A stretch of DNA of 62,609 nt from Candidatus Bathyarchaeota archaeon (GTDB lineage Archaea > Thermoproteota > Bathyarchaeia > Bathyarchaeales > Bathyarchaeaceae), in assembly GCA_004376295.1 (NCBI GenBank), contig SOJZ01000016.1, positions 1 to 62,609 of the forward strand, in the 5' to 3' direction. The notes under the pieces were generated by a model that saw only the letters and a list, made by a program, of their open reading frames with translations, was not told the DNA's origin and made no database searches. Each line of letters opens with the position of its first letter. Position 1 is the first letter of the stretch. Of the stretch, positions 44,281 to 53,489 are shown one piece after another. Position numbers and translations under genes: made by a program.

Positions 44281-45603
44281 GTGAAGAAGGTTAAGGTCAT
44301 CATAATGGGGGCAGCTGGAAGAGATTTTCACAACTTCAACGTCTACTTCAGAAACAACGATGAATACGAAGTCGTGGCATTCACTGCCACTCAGATACCC
44401 GGCATCGAGAAACGAGCATATCCAGCTGAATTGGCAGGTCCAAACTATCCCAAAGGCATACCCATCTATCCCGAAGAGGAACTTCCGGAACTCATCAAGA
44501 AATACGATGTGGATCAAGTAATTTTCGCATACAGTGATGTTTCTTACGAATATGTTATGCACAAGTCTTCGATAGCGTTGGCTAACGGCGCCGATTTCAG
44601 ACTAATGGGACCATCGTCTACTATGCTTAAGGCCAAAGTTCCCGTAGTTTCAGTCTGTGCAGTTAGAACAGGATCTGGAAAAAGTCAAACATCAAGAAAA
44701 GTCTCTAAGGTCTTAAGAAAAATGGGCTTTAAAGTAGTTGTTGTGCGACATCCGATGCCATATGGCGATTTACGCAAACAAGTCTGTGAGAGATTTGCAT
44801 CCTATGAAGACCTCGATAAGTACGAGTGTACAATTGAGGAGCGAGAAGAGTACGAGCCGCACATCAACAACGGAATTGTGGTTTACGCCGGAGTTGACTA
44901 TGAAAAGATTCTGAGGGCGGCTGAAAAGGAGGCAGACATCATAATATGGGATGGAGGCAACAATGACACATCCTTCTATAAATCTGATTTACACATCGTA
45001 GTGGCTGATCCGCACAGACCTGGTCACGAACTAGCCTATCATCCAGGAGAGACCAACCTGAGAATGGCTGATGTAGTTGTCATAAACAAGGTCGACACAG
45101 CGGATCCAATGAACATTGAAACCGTTCGAAAGAACATAAAGGCAGTCAATCCTAAGGCGACAATCATAGAAGCAGCCTCACCCATAACTGTGGACAATCC
45201 AAGCATTGTTAAGGGGAAAAAAGTCTTGGTTATAGAAGATGGTCCTACTTTGACTCATGGCAACATGGCGTACGGTGCTGGAACCATCGCGGCAAAAAAG
45301 TTGGGAGCGAGTGAAATAGTTGACCCGCGTCCGTACGCTGTCGGTTCAATAAGGGCTACTTTCGATAAATACACTCATTTGGGACCACTGCTTCCTGCCA
45401 TGGGTTACGATGAGGCGCAGATAGGAGAACTTGAAGAAACCATCAACAAAACGCCTTGCGACGTAGTTGTTATTGGCACCCCCATAGACCTGCGAAAGGT
45501 GTTACGACTAGCCAAACCTGCCACAAGAGCTCGATACGAACTTCAAGAGATTAGTAAACCATATCTGGAAGACATATTGACACAGCATTTTCCTAGACGG
45601 TAG
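44281..45603 (+). CDS. Cyclic 2,3-diphosphoglycerate synthase-like GTPase-fold protein
   Basis: A 440-residue protein matching archaeal cDPGS: an N-terminal Rossmann-like domain (VIIMGAAGRDFHNFN), a P-loop CAVRTGSGKSQTSRKV at about 132-147, DIIIWDGGNNDTSFYKSDLHIVVADPHRPGHE and VVVINKVDTAD. The enzyme makes the thermoprotectant cDPG in some methanogens; homologues in other archaea and bacteria may have other roles. GTG 44281 is chosen (AAGGAG eight bases before) over TTG 44263. Confidence 0.82.
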   Translation: MKKVKVIIMGAAGRDFHNFNVYFRNNDEYEVVAFTATQIPGIEKRAYPAELAGPNYPKGIPIYPEEELPELIKKYDVDQVIFAYSDVSYEYVMHKSSIALANGADFRLMGPSSTMLKAKVPVVSVCAVRTGSGKSQTSRKVSKVLRKMGFKVVVVRHPMPYGDLRKQVCERFASYEDLDKYECTIEEREEYEPHINNGIVVYAGVDYEKILRAAEKEADIIIWDGGNNDTSFYKSDLHIVVADPHRPGHELAYHPGETNLRMADVVVINKVDTADPMNIETVRKNIKAVNPKATIIEAASPITVDNPSIVKGKKVLVIEDGPTLTHGNMAYGAGTIAAKKLGASEIVDPRPYAVGSIRATFDKYTHLGPLLPAMGYDEAQIGELEETINKTPCDVVVIGTPIDLRKVLRLAKPATRARYELQEISKPYLEDILTQHFPRR

Positions 45604-45637
45604 CGCATTTTAGTGTCAAGGTATGGAGGTAAAAGAG

Positions 45638-46015
45638 ATGCCAAAGGAAAGCTTGTCCCGTATACCCGTCAAGTTTTTGATTGAAGAGGTCGGTGAGGCA
45701 GAGGGAGAACTCATTCGTTATTTTGCTCCGAGAACAGTAGACGCCATTGTGAGATTGCTTCCAGTTGAAGGGCGAGCAGCCCGTTGGAAAGAGGAGATTT
45801 ACTTCGAAATTCCTGTGAAGATGGGAGAAGAAAAAGCGAAATCCACAGTTGAAAACGGTGCCATCGCCTACTGGCCTATGGGAAACGCGCTCTGCATTTT
45901 CTATGGCGAATCCCAACCCTACAGCCCAGTTAATGTTATGGGCAAGGTCACAAAGAATCTGCATCTTTTTGAGCAGATAGGAAGTGGCAAAAAAATTAGA
46001 GTAGAAAAGATCTAG
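45638..46015 (+). CDS. Cyclophilin-like fold protein (TM1367/DUF369 type)
   Basis: A 125-residue protein resembling the small cyclophilin-like family: RIPVKFLIEEVGEAEGEL, RWKEEIYFEIPV and the diagnostic GAIAYWPMGNALCIFYGESQP. Members have a cyclophilin barrel but unproven isomerase activity. ATG 45638 is preceded by GGAGGT; the upstream ATG at 45623 contains that site. It follows the cDPGS gene by 34 bases and is probably cotranscribed. Confidence 0.75.
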   Translation: MPKESLSRIPVKFLIEEVGEAEGELIRYFAPRTVDAIVRLLPVEGRAARWKEEIYFEIPVKMGEEKAKSTVENGAIAYWPMGNALCIFYGESQPYSPVNVMGKVTKNLHLFEQIGSGKKIRVEKI

Positions 46016-46158
46016 TGTGAATAAGGTCCCACTTTTGCTATATTTTCCTTTTCGAAATAAGTCTTTAAACCAACATGGATTCTGATAGTGTTGAAGAAAA
46101 AAGGAGAGAGCTCGCTCTCTTGTAAAAATGATGTTGAAACCTTCGAAGGTCGAACGTC

Positions 46159-48345
46159 TTGGGAGAAACAACTAAGGATTATTTCGGAAACGGAACTGAG
46201 GTTATCCGTGGCAAAAAATGGAACTGGAAGTCATTCAAGTCTACAGAAGATTATCCGGTTTCTCCCAACCTTCTTGACTGGGTTATAGGACAAGGGCAAG
46301 CGCTGAAAGAATGCTATTTGTGTCTAGATGAATGGGTTCATAAACTCAAATACATGGGAAAAGAGAAATGGTTTGAGGCATGGAAAGACCCAGAAAAAGA
46401 AAAGAATCAGTCAAGGAACATGATTGCCCCTGGACCGTACCTTCTATTGCTTGGAGACCCCGGCACCGGCAAGTCCCTAATTGGACGAGCACTAGCCGCT
46501 CACTTGACCGAGCTCTACAAGAAACACAAAATCCAACTTCAAGACGTTATGTGCTGGCGAAATGGGCTGATTCCAAGTGAACCTAAAATCTCGTGCCATC
46601 CTGCTGGCGAAGGAAAGAAAATAGTTTTCAAGGAAAAAGTGAAAGAAGGCAAGAAACTATTCCTCCAGAAACTGGGAATGAAAACTCTAGTTTATCTAAT
46701 GATGAGTGTAGCCATAGTTTTCATATTCGCCGGCTTTTTCTACCTATGGCAAGAAAAAGTTCGCTGGGACATCAACCTATCGAGTCCAACGCAAATATCC
46801 ATTCAAACAGTGTATGAAGGAAATTTTCTTAGGTTCATATTAGACGCTTTTATTTCAATTGGAAGCACAACTTTTCTACCAGCTGGAATGATGCTGATGT
46901 TTCTGGTACTCGTAGTCTTTCTCGGACGCTTCGGAGCGATGAGTGGTGCTAAAGGAGTTGGAGGAGCGAAGGCGACGAATGTGCCGAAGCTCATAGTTGA
47001 CAACTCCAAAAGGGTTGCGCCCTTCATAGACGCAACTGGTCACGGTACCGCTCAACTCTTTGGTAGCATAGCTTGGGATCCATTTCAGACGGGCGGTCTC
47101 GGCACGCCGGAGCATCAAAGAGTAACTGCTGGAGATGTTCATCGCGCGTGTCTCGGCATTTTGTATATAGATGAAATCAAAAATTTGAAGCCTGACGAGA
47201 CTGTCACGTTATTGACAGTTTTGGAAGATGGACAATTGCCAGTAACCATGAGGAGTCGTTGGGGTGCAGGTGGAACTGCAGCTATGGCTGTGGCAACCGA
47301 ACCCGTGCCCTGTATGTGCTTCCTAGTGTGTGCAGGAAACTTCGATAGCATTGGCCAAATCCATCCTGCGCTTATGGACAGAATATATGGTTACGGCAAA
47401 GTCGTTAGAATGAATAACGATATGCCCAACACTGCTGAAAATCGTCGCAAATATGTTCAGTTCATTGCTCAGGAGGTTTCAAGGTTCCATCTAATTCCGT
47501 TCAGTAGAGAAGCTTGTGAAGAAATTATTGATGAAGGACGTAGGCGAAGCAACAAGAAAGATGCTTTGATCACAAAATTCCGGCCAATGATAGCTATATT
47601 GAAAACAGCCGCCACATTGGCAATAAATGATGGTCAACGGTTTGTTGAAAGAGAGTATATTAAGGAAGCCATAGAGAACCATTGTAAGACAATTCAGAAG
47701 CAGATTCTTGAACATCAAATGAGCGAGAGAGGAAAACTTCTTGAGATTAGACCAAAAGGAGCGAAAATCGGTCAAATATACGGACTCGCTGTCGTTACCG
47801 ATCCATACAGCGGAGAAATGACTGGAAACGTTTTAACCGTAAGGGGGTTTCTTGAGAAAAACGGTACAGGTCGAAAGAACTCTTTGAAAGGCTATTACAG
47901 GGTTACTGGCATAGCGAAAGGAGAAAAACAGAATTTCATCGAAGACAGTGTAGTAAAAGTTAGAAGTGTAATCCTACAGAAATATGGCATTGACATCGCC
48001 CAAGAATGCTTCACACATATAGATTTTGCTCAAGCCTACGGAGTTGACGGCCCAAGCGCTGGTGTCACCATGACAATTCTTTTATGCTCGTTGATTGAAG
48101 GCAAACCGATACGACAAGACATTGCGGTAACGGGAGAAATCAACGTAGGCGTAGTCAACTCAATACAAGTAACAGCTGTCGGTGGTTTGCACGAAAAAAT
48201 CAAAGTAGCTGAAACGTGGGGGTTTAAAAAAGTCATCATTCCACAGAAGAACTACTTGCACTCCATAGATCCAAAAGACTACAACATAGAAGTAATCGCA
48301 GGCGAAACCCTAGAAGACTATCTAAAAGTATGCTTAGCTGATTAG
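46159..48345 (+). CDS. lonB: LonB, archaeal membrane-anchored ATP-dependent protease
   Basis: A 728-residue Lon-family protease. Walker A LLGDPGTGKS at about 98-106, two membrane helices inserted in the AAA+ domain (about 176-196 and 226-256), Walker B LGILYIDEIKNL, sensor region LVCAGNFDSIGQIHPALMDR, and the proteolytic dyad Ser in VDGPSAGVTM and Lys in LHEKIKVAE. This is the usual archaeal LonB architecture. It degrades damaged or regulatory proteins at the inner membrane face. The TTG at 46159 is the likely start. Confidence 0.93.
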   Translation: MGETTKDYFGNGTEVIRGKKWNWKSFKSTEDYPVSPNLLDWVIGQGQALKECYLCLDEWVHKLKYMGKEKWFEAWKDPEKEKNQSRNMIAPGPYLLLLGDPGTGKSLIGRALAAHLTELYKKHKIQLQDVMCWRNGLIPSEPKISCHPAGEGKKIVFKEKVKEGKKLFLQKLGMKTLVYLMMSVAIVFIFAGFFYLWQEKVRWDINLSSPTQISIQTVYEGNFLRFILDAFISIGSTTFLPAGMMLMFLVLVVFLGRFGAMSGAKGVGGAKATNVPKLIVDNSKRVAPFIDATGHGTAQLFGSIAWDPFQTGGLGTPEHQRVTAGDVHRACLGILYIDEIKNLKPDETVTLLTVLEDGQLPVTMRSRWGAGGTAAMAVATEPVPCMCFLVCAGNFDSIGQIHPALMDRIYGYGKVVRMNNDMPNTAENRRKYVQFIAQEVSRFHLIPFSREACEEIIDEGRRRSNKKDALITKFRPMIAILKTAATLAINDGQRFVEREYIKEAIENHCKTIQKQILEHQMSERGKLLEIRPKGAKIGQIYGLAVVTDPYSGEMTGNVLTVRGFLEKNGTGRKNSLKGYYRVTGIAKGEKQNFIEDSVVKVRSVILQKYGIDIAQECFTHIDFAQAYGVDGPSAGVTMTILLCSLIEGKPIRQDIAVTGEINVGVVNSIQVTAVGGLHEKIKVAETWGFKKVIIPQKNYLHSIDPKDYNIEVIAGETLEDYLKVCLAD

Positions 48346-48409
48346 AGATATCTGATATCTCTTTTTTATGGCTTGATAAGAGGCGGTTCAGGCGTAGGCA
48401 ATGTAAATT

Positions 48410-48736
48410 TTAGTTTGCGAGTTTGTATATTTTGAGGTTCTTGCTCCCTGAAACGTATTCTATGACGCGTCGTCGTTCCAGCTCCTCAAGAAGGTCTCTG
48501 GCCACGCCTAGGCGCAGGTTGAAACGTGAGGCCACTGTGTAAGGAGTGAGAGCTCTTATCTTTTTCAGCTCGCTAAGGACCTTTTCACTTTTAGAGTCGG
48601 GCGAAACTATTCCAGCAGTCTTCTTTTCGGTTATATGTCTACTAGGTTTGCTTGGTTTGCTTTCCTTTTGTGCACCTTTTCGACTGCGCGCTTTTTCCAT
48701 CTTCCTGAGAGTTGTCTTCTTCTTACCTCCGCCCAT
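48410..48736 (-). CDS. rps25e: Ribosomal protein S25e
   Basis: A 108-residue S25e: a long basic N-terminal tail (KKKTTLRKMEKARSRKG) and a winged-helix core KIRALTPYTVASRFNLRLGVARDLLEELERRRVI. It is a small-subunit protein found in eukaryotes and TACK/Asgard archaea, so it is a useful taxonomic cue. A G-rich start follows ATG. It is convergent with lonB. Confidence 0.9.
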   Translation of the reverse strand: MGGGKKKTTLRKMEKARSRKGAQKESKPSKPSRHITEKKTAGIVSPDSKSEKVLSELKKIRALTPYTVASRFNLRLGVARDLLEELERRRVIEYVSGSKNLKIYKLAN

Positions 48737-48788
48737 TTTTCACACCCGAATTTGAAAAAGAACAGTGGACCTTATAGACTTTCCGACG

Positions 48789-50291
48789 CTATGCCACCGC
48801 ACTGACTTCTCTTTTATGCTTCTGTTGCCACTCATTTATGGGAATTCCGAGCTGTTCTTCAATTTTCGATCTATGTATGGAGTTCATGGTGCAGAATGGG
48901 ATAATTCTGCCGTCTGGCACGCCATAGTGTATGCAGCATCGCTGCACTCTTTCTAAGTCAAAGTTGTATGGGTCCATGAAATGCATGGATGAGATAAGAA
49001 GCATCTTTCGGTGCAGTTCGCCTAGAGACTCGTAACTTCCTGTTCTAAGTATCGGCAAAAGATATTTTCTCAACAGGCCGAACTTGATGTGGCGTAAGAT
49101 CCCTATTAAAAGGAGTTTAGCTCGCTTCTTGTGCCCCTTCGAAGCCGCTTCGTAGACTTGCTTCATTGTTCTAATAAACTTTTCAACGTTTCCATAACGA
49201 GTGATTGGAACCATTTCTCCGTCTTCGATGAAGACGTATGTTGCCATGCCGCAGTGAGGATGAGCTGTGAACTCCACGTATCGTTTGTCTTTCCAAGCGC
49301 CGACTGCCTTGGAAATGGGAACTACCGTGGGCACCGGATAGAAGTCTGAGACCTTTATTTTCCCGTCAGTCTGTTCTTCGACTAGTTTCATGAAGTCAGG
49401 GATAGTTATGCGCATTTTTGCTCTTTCTTTCTCTGGTAGTCTACCGCATAGAGATACTGGCTGAACGTTTACACATCGGATTATGTCAAAATTTTCAACT
49501 GCAAATCTTATGATGTCGCCGAGTTGATGATCGTTGACGCCTTTAATTAACGTGACGACTAGGACTATGCTTTCTATCCCTGCTTTTCGGCAATTTTCTA
49601 TAGCTTTCATTTTGTTGTTTAGCAGGTCGCACCCTCGCGTGAACTCGTAAACGTCTGGGGTCAAGCCGTCGAATTGTAGGTAGATCGTGCTTATGCCAGC
49701 CTCTTTTAGACCCCGACAATACTCCACGCTCTGTGCGAGTCGGAGACCGTTCGTATTGACCTCTACATGTTCGAAGCCCAGTTCTTTCGCCATTCGTATG
49801 AGTTCGAAGAGGTTTTTTCGGATCGTTGGTTCTCCGCCTGAGAACTGCAACGCTGGGGCCGGTACTGGCTTGTTTTGTCTGAAGTTTTCCAGCATCGCTT
49901 GAATTTCCTTTTTGGATGGCTCGTAGACGTATCCTGCCGCGGCAGCGTTGGCGAAGCAGACAGGACAGCGGAGGTTGCAGCGGTTGGTTACGTCTATTAT
50001 GGCGAGTCCTGTGTGTGATTTGTGTTGGGGACATAGACCGCAGTCGAGTGGGCAGTCTAGCTTTGTTTTGGTTCTGGGGTTTTCTATTCCGTCGCCTTCG
50101 TATCTGAATTGTTCGGCTCGTTGGTACTGTTCGTAGTCGCTCCAGTAGACGTCTCGAAACTTCCCGTGCTCTGGGCATTCCTTTTTTATGTAAACTTTAT
50201 TCTTATCTTCGTATATTGTTGCGTCTAGAACTTTGAAACATTCGGGGCATATGCTTTTGGTTTGTTTGATAACTTGCAGGTTTGACACCAC
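48789..50291 (-). CDS. tes: Tetraether lipid synthase (Tes)-like radical SAM protein
   Basis: A 500-residue radical SAM protein with four cysteine clusters: CPECFKVLD, CPLDCGLCPQH, the SAM-cluster motif CNLRCPVCF and C-terminal cysteines (CCIHYGVPDGRIIPFC). This pattern and length match the MJ0619/Tes family that couples two archaeol chains into GDGT membrane lipids. Other motifs: GGEPTIRKNL, QFDGLTPDVYEFTRG. GTG 50291 is proposed; an upstream-open frame to 50483 reads low-complexity and overlaps the divergent gene. Confidence 0.85.
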   Translation of the reverse strand: MVSNLQVIKQTKSICPECFKVLDATIYEDKNKVYIKKECPEHGKFRDVYWSDYEQYQRAEQFRYEGDGIENPRTKTKLDCPLDCGLCPQHKSHTGLAIIDVTNRCNLRCPVCFANAAAAGYVYEPSKKEIQAMLENFRQNKPVPAPALQFSGGEPTIRKNLFELIRMAKELGFEHVEVNTNGLRLAQSVEYCRGLKEAGISTIYLQFDGLTPDVYEFTRGCDLLNNKMKAIENCRKAGIESIVLVVTLIKGVNDHQLGDIIRFAVENFDIIRCVNVQPVSLCGRLPEKERAKMRITIPDFMKLVEEQTDGKIKVSDFYPVPTVVPISKAVGAWKDKRYVEFTAHPHCGMATYVFIEDGEMVPITRYGNVEKFIRTMKQVYEAASKGHKKRAKLLLIGILRHIKFGLLRKYLLPILRTGSYESLGELHRKMLLISSMHFMDPYNFDLERVQRCCIHYGVPDGRIIPFCTMNSIHRSKIEEQLGIPINEWQQKHKREVSAVA

Positions 50292-50371
50292 TGAGAGTTG
50301 TAAATTATTTACGTCAGAATTGCGGATAGAGTATAAGAAGGTTTCCAAACGTTTCAGACGGTGAGAAGGGT

Positions 50372-50724
50372 TTGAGCGTTGTGGTCGGTGAGGATGCGAG
50401 GAAGTTTCTGCGTGATGTCGGATTAACCGACTACGAGACCCGCGCGTATTTGGCTTTGCTTGAGAGAGGCGTGATGACTGCAAGTGAAGTTAGCGGGCAA
50501 GGAGGGGTTCCTTATTCCAAGATTTACGAGGTGCTGAATAGTTTAGTCAAAAAGGGCTGGGTTAAGGCTGAGGGTGGGAGGCCTAAACGGTACTATCCCA
50601 AGTCTCCTTCCGAGGCTTTAGAGGCGGCTAGGCTTAGGTTGGAAGAGATGGTGGGTAAATGGAAACGTGTAGTAGTGAACGAGTTGCAGCCTTTGTACAA
50701 GCGTAGAGAGCCACGTGAGAAGCC
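50372..50724 (+). pseudogene. TrmB-family regulator, 5' part (interrupted gene)
   Basis: The N-terminal 117 codons of a TrmB-type regulator: winged helix VGLTDYETRAYLALLERGVMTASEVS and GVPYSKIYEVLNSLVKKGWV, then a coiled-coil linker to NELQPLYKRREPREKP. At 50714-50724 the sequence CGTGAGAAGCC marks the break; the frame then continues into 20 unrelated codons and stops at 50785. The missing ligand domain is at 57246-57650. The truncated product might still bind DNA. Start TTG 50372 with GGTGAGAAGG upstream. Confidence 0.9.
50714..50724 (+). repeat. Target-site duplication, left copy (11 bp)
   Basis: CGTGAGAAGCC, identical to 57246-57256. Both copies are in the trmB reading frame (R-E-K-P), as expected if the element duplicated 11 bp on insertion. 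Confidence 0.85.
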
Positions 50725-50807
50725 CTACACTTTTGGAAGAAGCCCTACATTATTTCAGAACTCAGCATTACTTTGTCCTAAATGATGTTTAGCTAAGGAA
50801 TTGGTTG

Positions 50808-51755
50808 TTACTTGGAGCCCACAACTTCTTTTATCGCATCTATGAACAAGTTGTTTTTATAAATGAGGATACCATCCGCAGCAGGCTTCTGTAGAGTAAG
50901 GTCGGCTCTCGAAATAATGTTCATTTTCTTTGGGATTACTTGAATGGGTAGTTCGAAGAACTCTTTTCCCTTATAACAGCCCGAATACCTGAAATCTTTC
51001 AGAACATCGATATATTTGGAGAAGGCCCCAGGCAAAAAGAGGGATTCCAAATCCACAAGAATCTTGAACTCTTGACCAGCAGTTTTTTCTCTTGCCAGTC
51101 TCCGAAGTTTTGGAAGAGCTTTCCATTGTTGGCGTGGGTCAACTTCTGACATAACTTCAAAGAAAGTCTTCAATCTTCTTATGAAGGAGGGTGGAACCGT
51201 CGTCTTTAGTTCATTATGGACTCCGACATCGACTGTAACGTCAATATCTCTGAGGTCGAATCTCCCAAATCTCTTATCTAATATCTTTGGATGTTTCAAC
51301 TGAGCAGACATCCAATATTCATTCTTTTCAGCTCCACTGGGTTCGTGTGCCTTTTTTCTATCAACCAAGTCGTCAAGAAGTGAAATGTCATTCAACTGAT
51401 AGCTGACGGTTATTGAAATCAAATCACACTCTCGGGGCAATAGTTTGGGAAAGAGCGCATAAGCAAGTTGACCGGTGGGATATTCTACTTCTCTTATTGC
51501 TTCTCTTACAGTCCGAGGAAAAGGGTGTAGAGATGACGCAGAAACCCTAATTATAGAAGGTGCGCTGATTTCTATCACTTTTCTTATGGACCTGAAATTC
51601 GGGGGTATACTGGCAGCTAATGTGTAGTCTACAACGGATTCGGGAACGTTTATTGTGATTTCTTGATTCAAAATCTCAGTCTTTGGGATTTTCTTCCATA
51701 TGCCATATACGTATTCCGCAACTCCAAAAAGGGATTTTAGCATTTTCTCCTCCAT
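50808..51755 (-). CDS. Unrecognised island protein (315 aa)
   Basis: A 315-residue soluble protein I cannot place in a family. It mixes predicted beta-strands (TVDVGVHN, FKILVDLESLF, FELPIQVIPKK) with helices (about 195-225), without Walker, nuclease or membrane motifs. It starts five bases after the stop of its 344-aa neighbour, so the pair is one translation unit. The C-terminus ends LTLQKPAADGILIYKNNLFIDA. Unknown function; the setting in a mobile island next to an ATPase-TOPRIM pair makes defence or conflict plausible, but that is inference. Confidence 0.7.
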   Translation of the reverse strand: MEEKMLKSLFGVAEYVYGIWKKIPKTEILNQEITINVPESVVDYTLAASIPPNFRSIRKVIEISAPSIIRVSASSLHPFPRTVREAIREVEYPTGQLAYALFPKLLPRECDLISITVSYQLNDISLLDDLVDRKKAHEPSGAEKNEYWMSAQLKHPKILDKRFGRFDLRDIDVTVDVGVHNELKTTVPPSFIRRLKTFFEVMSEVDPRQQWKALPKLRRLAREKTAGQEFKILVDLESLFLPGAFSKYIDVLKDFRYSGCYKGKEFFELPIQVIPKKMNIISRADLTLQKPAADGILIYKNNLFIDAIKEVVGSK

Positions 51756-51760
51756 ATTTT

Positions 51761-52795
51761 CTAACCCCAGTCAAATAGTCGATATACTGGCACTTTCACT
51801 GGCTTCCCACGACTCGTGAATTCAATCTTCGGTAATGCAATATCATCGTAAGTATCATATACTTTGTCCGTCTGTGAGATTTTCAGAGTGATTTCTTCCT
51901 TCTTTTCTCCAAGGAGGATTTCATCAAATGGGTTAATCAGGAGAATGTCCTTTGAAACCAAAGACTCGTATACTCTGATGAACTTCTGAACAGCGTCAAT
52001 CAGTTCAGTATTTCTTGCGAATGCCTTTGCATATGCTTCCGCAAATCCCTGTAGAAGAGCTTTGTTACTTCCGAGAACTTTCACTAATTTGTTCGTGTAT
52101 TCTACCACACTGTTGCGTTCATCTTCGGTGAGTTCCATTAGGTTTAGGTCTCTGTTCTCCCATTCAATCATTTCTTCATATATAGGCTGGAACTCTGGAA
52201 ATTCTTCAGTCAATTCAGACATCTCTTCAAAAAGGTCTGATACAAACTTCTCTGCAAACTCACGGTGTTCAGGTGGAGTCTCCAGCATTCCGCTTTCCGC
52301 TGCAGAAATCCGCATTATAAGGGTGCCTCTTCCAATATTCTTGACACCCATTCGACCTTTGACGAAAAGCGTTTCAGGGTCGATTGTGATTTTTCTCTCT
52401 GAAACCTTAACCTCAAGCTCTGGTCTGAATAATTTAATCTCTTTGGTTTCTTTAATTACATCGCCATTTGATAGGAAGAGTCTATATTTCACTGGGACAA
52501 CAACTTCGATGGCAGATACCTTGCTTGTTTCAAAAGAGAGACCGACATAGCCTCCCAATTCAATTTTTTTGATAGCTAAATTGTTGTCTTTGACCTCCCA
52601 AGTCTTAGCGTTGAAGACATCTTTCAGTTTCAACGGAGAGTCAAAAGAAACTTGAATAGCATCAACTTTCACATTTTCCCAAAGTATGTGAGATGGTATA
52701 TCTTCCCCTTGCAGTCCTTCTATCGGCAAATATACAGAACTTCTTGGCTTGAATTGATACTTTTTGGTCGGTGTAGAAGCCGAGTTGAGTAACAT
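51761..52795 (-). CDS. Unrecognised island protein (344 aa)
   Basis: A 344-residue soluble protein with a beta-rich N-terminal half (about 1-160; LGGYVGLSFETSKVSAIEVVVPVKYRLFL), a strongly acidic helical middle (about 178-270; FVSDLFEEMSELTEEFPEFQPIYEEMIEWENRD split over two helices) and a short beta C-terminus ending YRLFDWG. No catalytic motif is visible. It is the first gene of a two-gene operon with the 315-aa protein. A TATA-like ATTAATC region precedes it, and the ATGCATGCAT at 52874-52883 lies upstream. Confidence 0.7.
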   Translation of the reverse strand: MLLNSASTPTKKYQFKPRSSVYLPIEGLQGEDIPSHILWENVKVDAIQVSFDSPLKLKDVFNAKTWEVKDNNLAIKKIELGGYVGLSFETSKVSAIEVVVPVKYRLFLSNGDVIKETKEIKLFRPELEVKVSERKITIDPETLFVKGRMGVKNIGRGTLIMRISAAESGMLETPPEHREFAEKFVSDLFEEMSELTEEFPEFQPIYEEMIEWENRDLNLMELTEDERNSVVEYTNKLVKVLGSNKALLQGFAEAYAKAFARNTELIDAVQKFIRVYESLVSKDILLINPFDEILLGEKKEEITLKISQTDKVYDTYDDIALPKIEFTSRGKPVKVPVYRLFDWG

Positions 52796-52900
52796 AGATT
52801 AGGGGTTAGTTTGGCTCAAATATTAATCTTTGCACTTTCATACTGCGTGGCATATAAAGAAACGGTTTCGGAAATGCATGCATAATCAAAAACATAACCA

Positions 52901-53071
52901 ATGCGCGCGCAAGTCATGGTAATTGATGGATGTAAAAGATTGTTTGCAAAACGCACTTTTCCTGAGGAGAACAAGGCGAAGTTTCACCGATTTGGCATCG
53001 AAAATGTTCTCTATGAAGTAAACAAGGCTTTCACCCCTCACCTGACCGTGATTGACGGGACAATAGGTGTT
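52901..53071 (+). pseudogene. DUF362-type protein fragment
   Basis: About 57 codons resembling the middle of DUF362 (iron-sulfur-associated) proteins: KAKFHRFGIENVLYEVNKAF followed by PHLTVIDGTIGV. After that point the frame becomes unrelated hydrophobic sequence that is the antisense of the small membrane gene at 53133. Neither the family's N-terminal part nor its ferredoxin tail is present. It looks like a decayed remnant. Confidence 0.45.
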
Positions 53072-53132
53072 TTCTTGTCAGTTCTGCTTCGTTGGTCAGC
53101 TTCAAATTCTCTAAGATTGTTTTTTTGTCTCC

Positions 53133-53318
53133 CTATGGCTTTCTTGGCTTTGGCGGCTTTCTCCTTCTTCTAATTTTAAAAACGTAAACAGCTATAACAA
53201 TCATTCCAGCGATAGCAATTACAGCAATTACAACCTCGCCAGCAAACATCGAAAGAATACCAACAACAACAAGTAAGCATTCAAAAACGATGAATGCTAC
53301 GAACTTAAACATCTTCAT
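53133..53318 (-). CDS. Small two-helix membrane protein
   Basis: A 61-residue protein with two hydrophobic helices (about 4-22 and 25-47) and a strongly basic, proline-rich tail (KIRRRRKPPKPRKP) that should face the cytoplasm. No family recognised. It lies between the DUF362 fragment and repeat module R1. Confidence 0.5.
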   Translation of the reverse strand: MKMFKFVAFIVFECLLVVVGILSMFAGEVVIAVIAIAGMIVIAVYVFKIRRRRKPPKPRKP

Positions 53319-53394
53319 TGGGTTTTTTGCTCCAATTTTTTTACCATACTCACTCTACTATTTTGTGGTAAAAACGCTGATATAATTTGTGGTC

Positions 53395-53489
53395 GGTCTT
53401 AAACATAAAAAAAAGGGAAATTGCGGGGGTTATTGTCACCACGATGTAGGGTTCTTTAAGAAACACCTCAATCCTTGAGGGAACCCTAC
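53395..53489 (-). repeat. R-module copy R1 with nested hairpin
   Basis: First part (53395-53454): GGTCTTAAACATA, an A-run, GGG, TTGCGGGGG and TGTAGGGTTC. Read on the minus strand this ends CCCCCGCAA...CCC and a T-run, terminator-like. It is continuous with a strong hairpin: GTAGGGTTC/GAACCCTAC (53446-53454, 53481-53489) enclosing CCTCAA/TTGAGG (53466-53471, 53475-53480), with an 11-base bulge on one side only. The minus-strand gene at 53486 ends within it. Confidence 0.65.
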
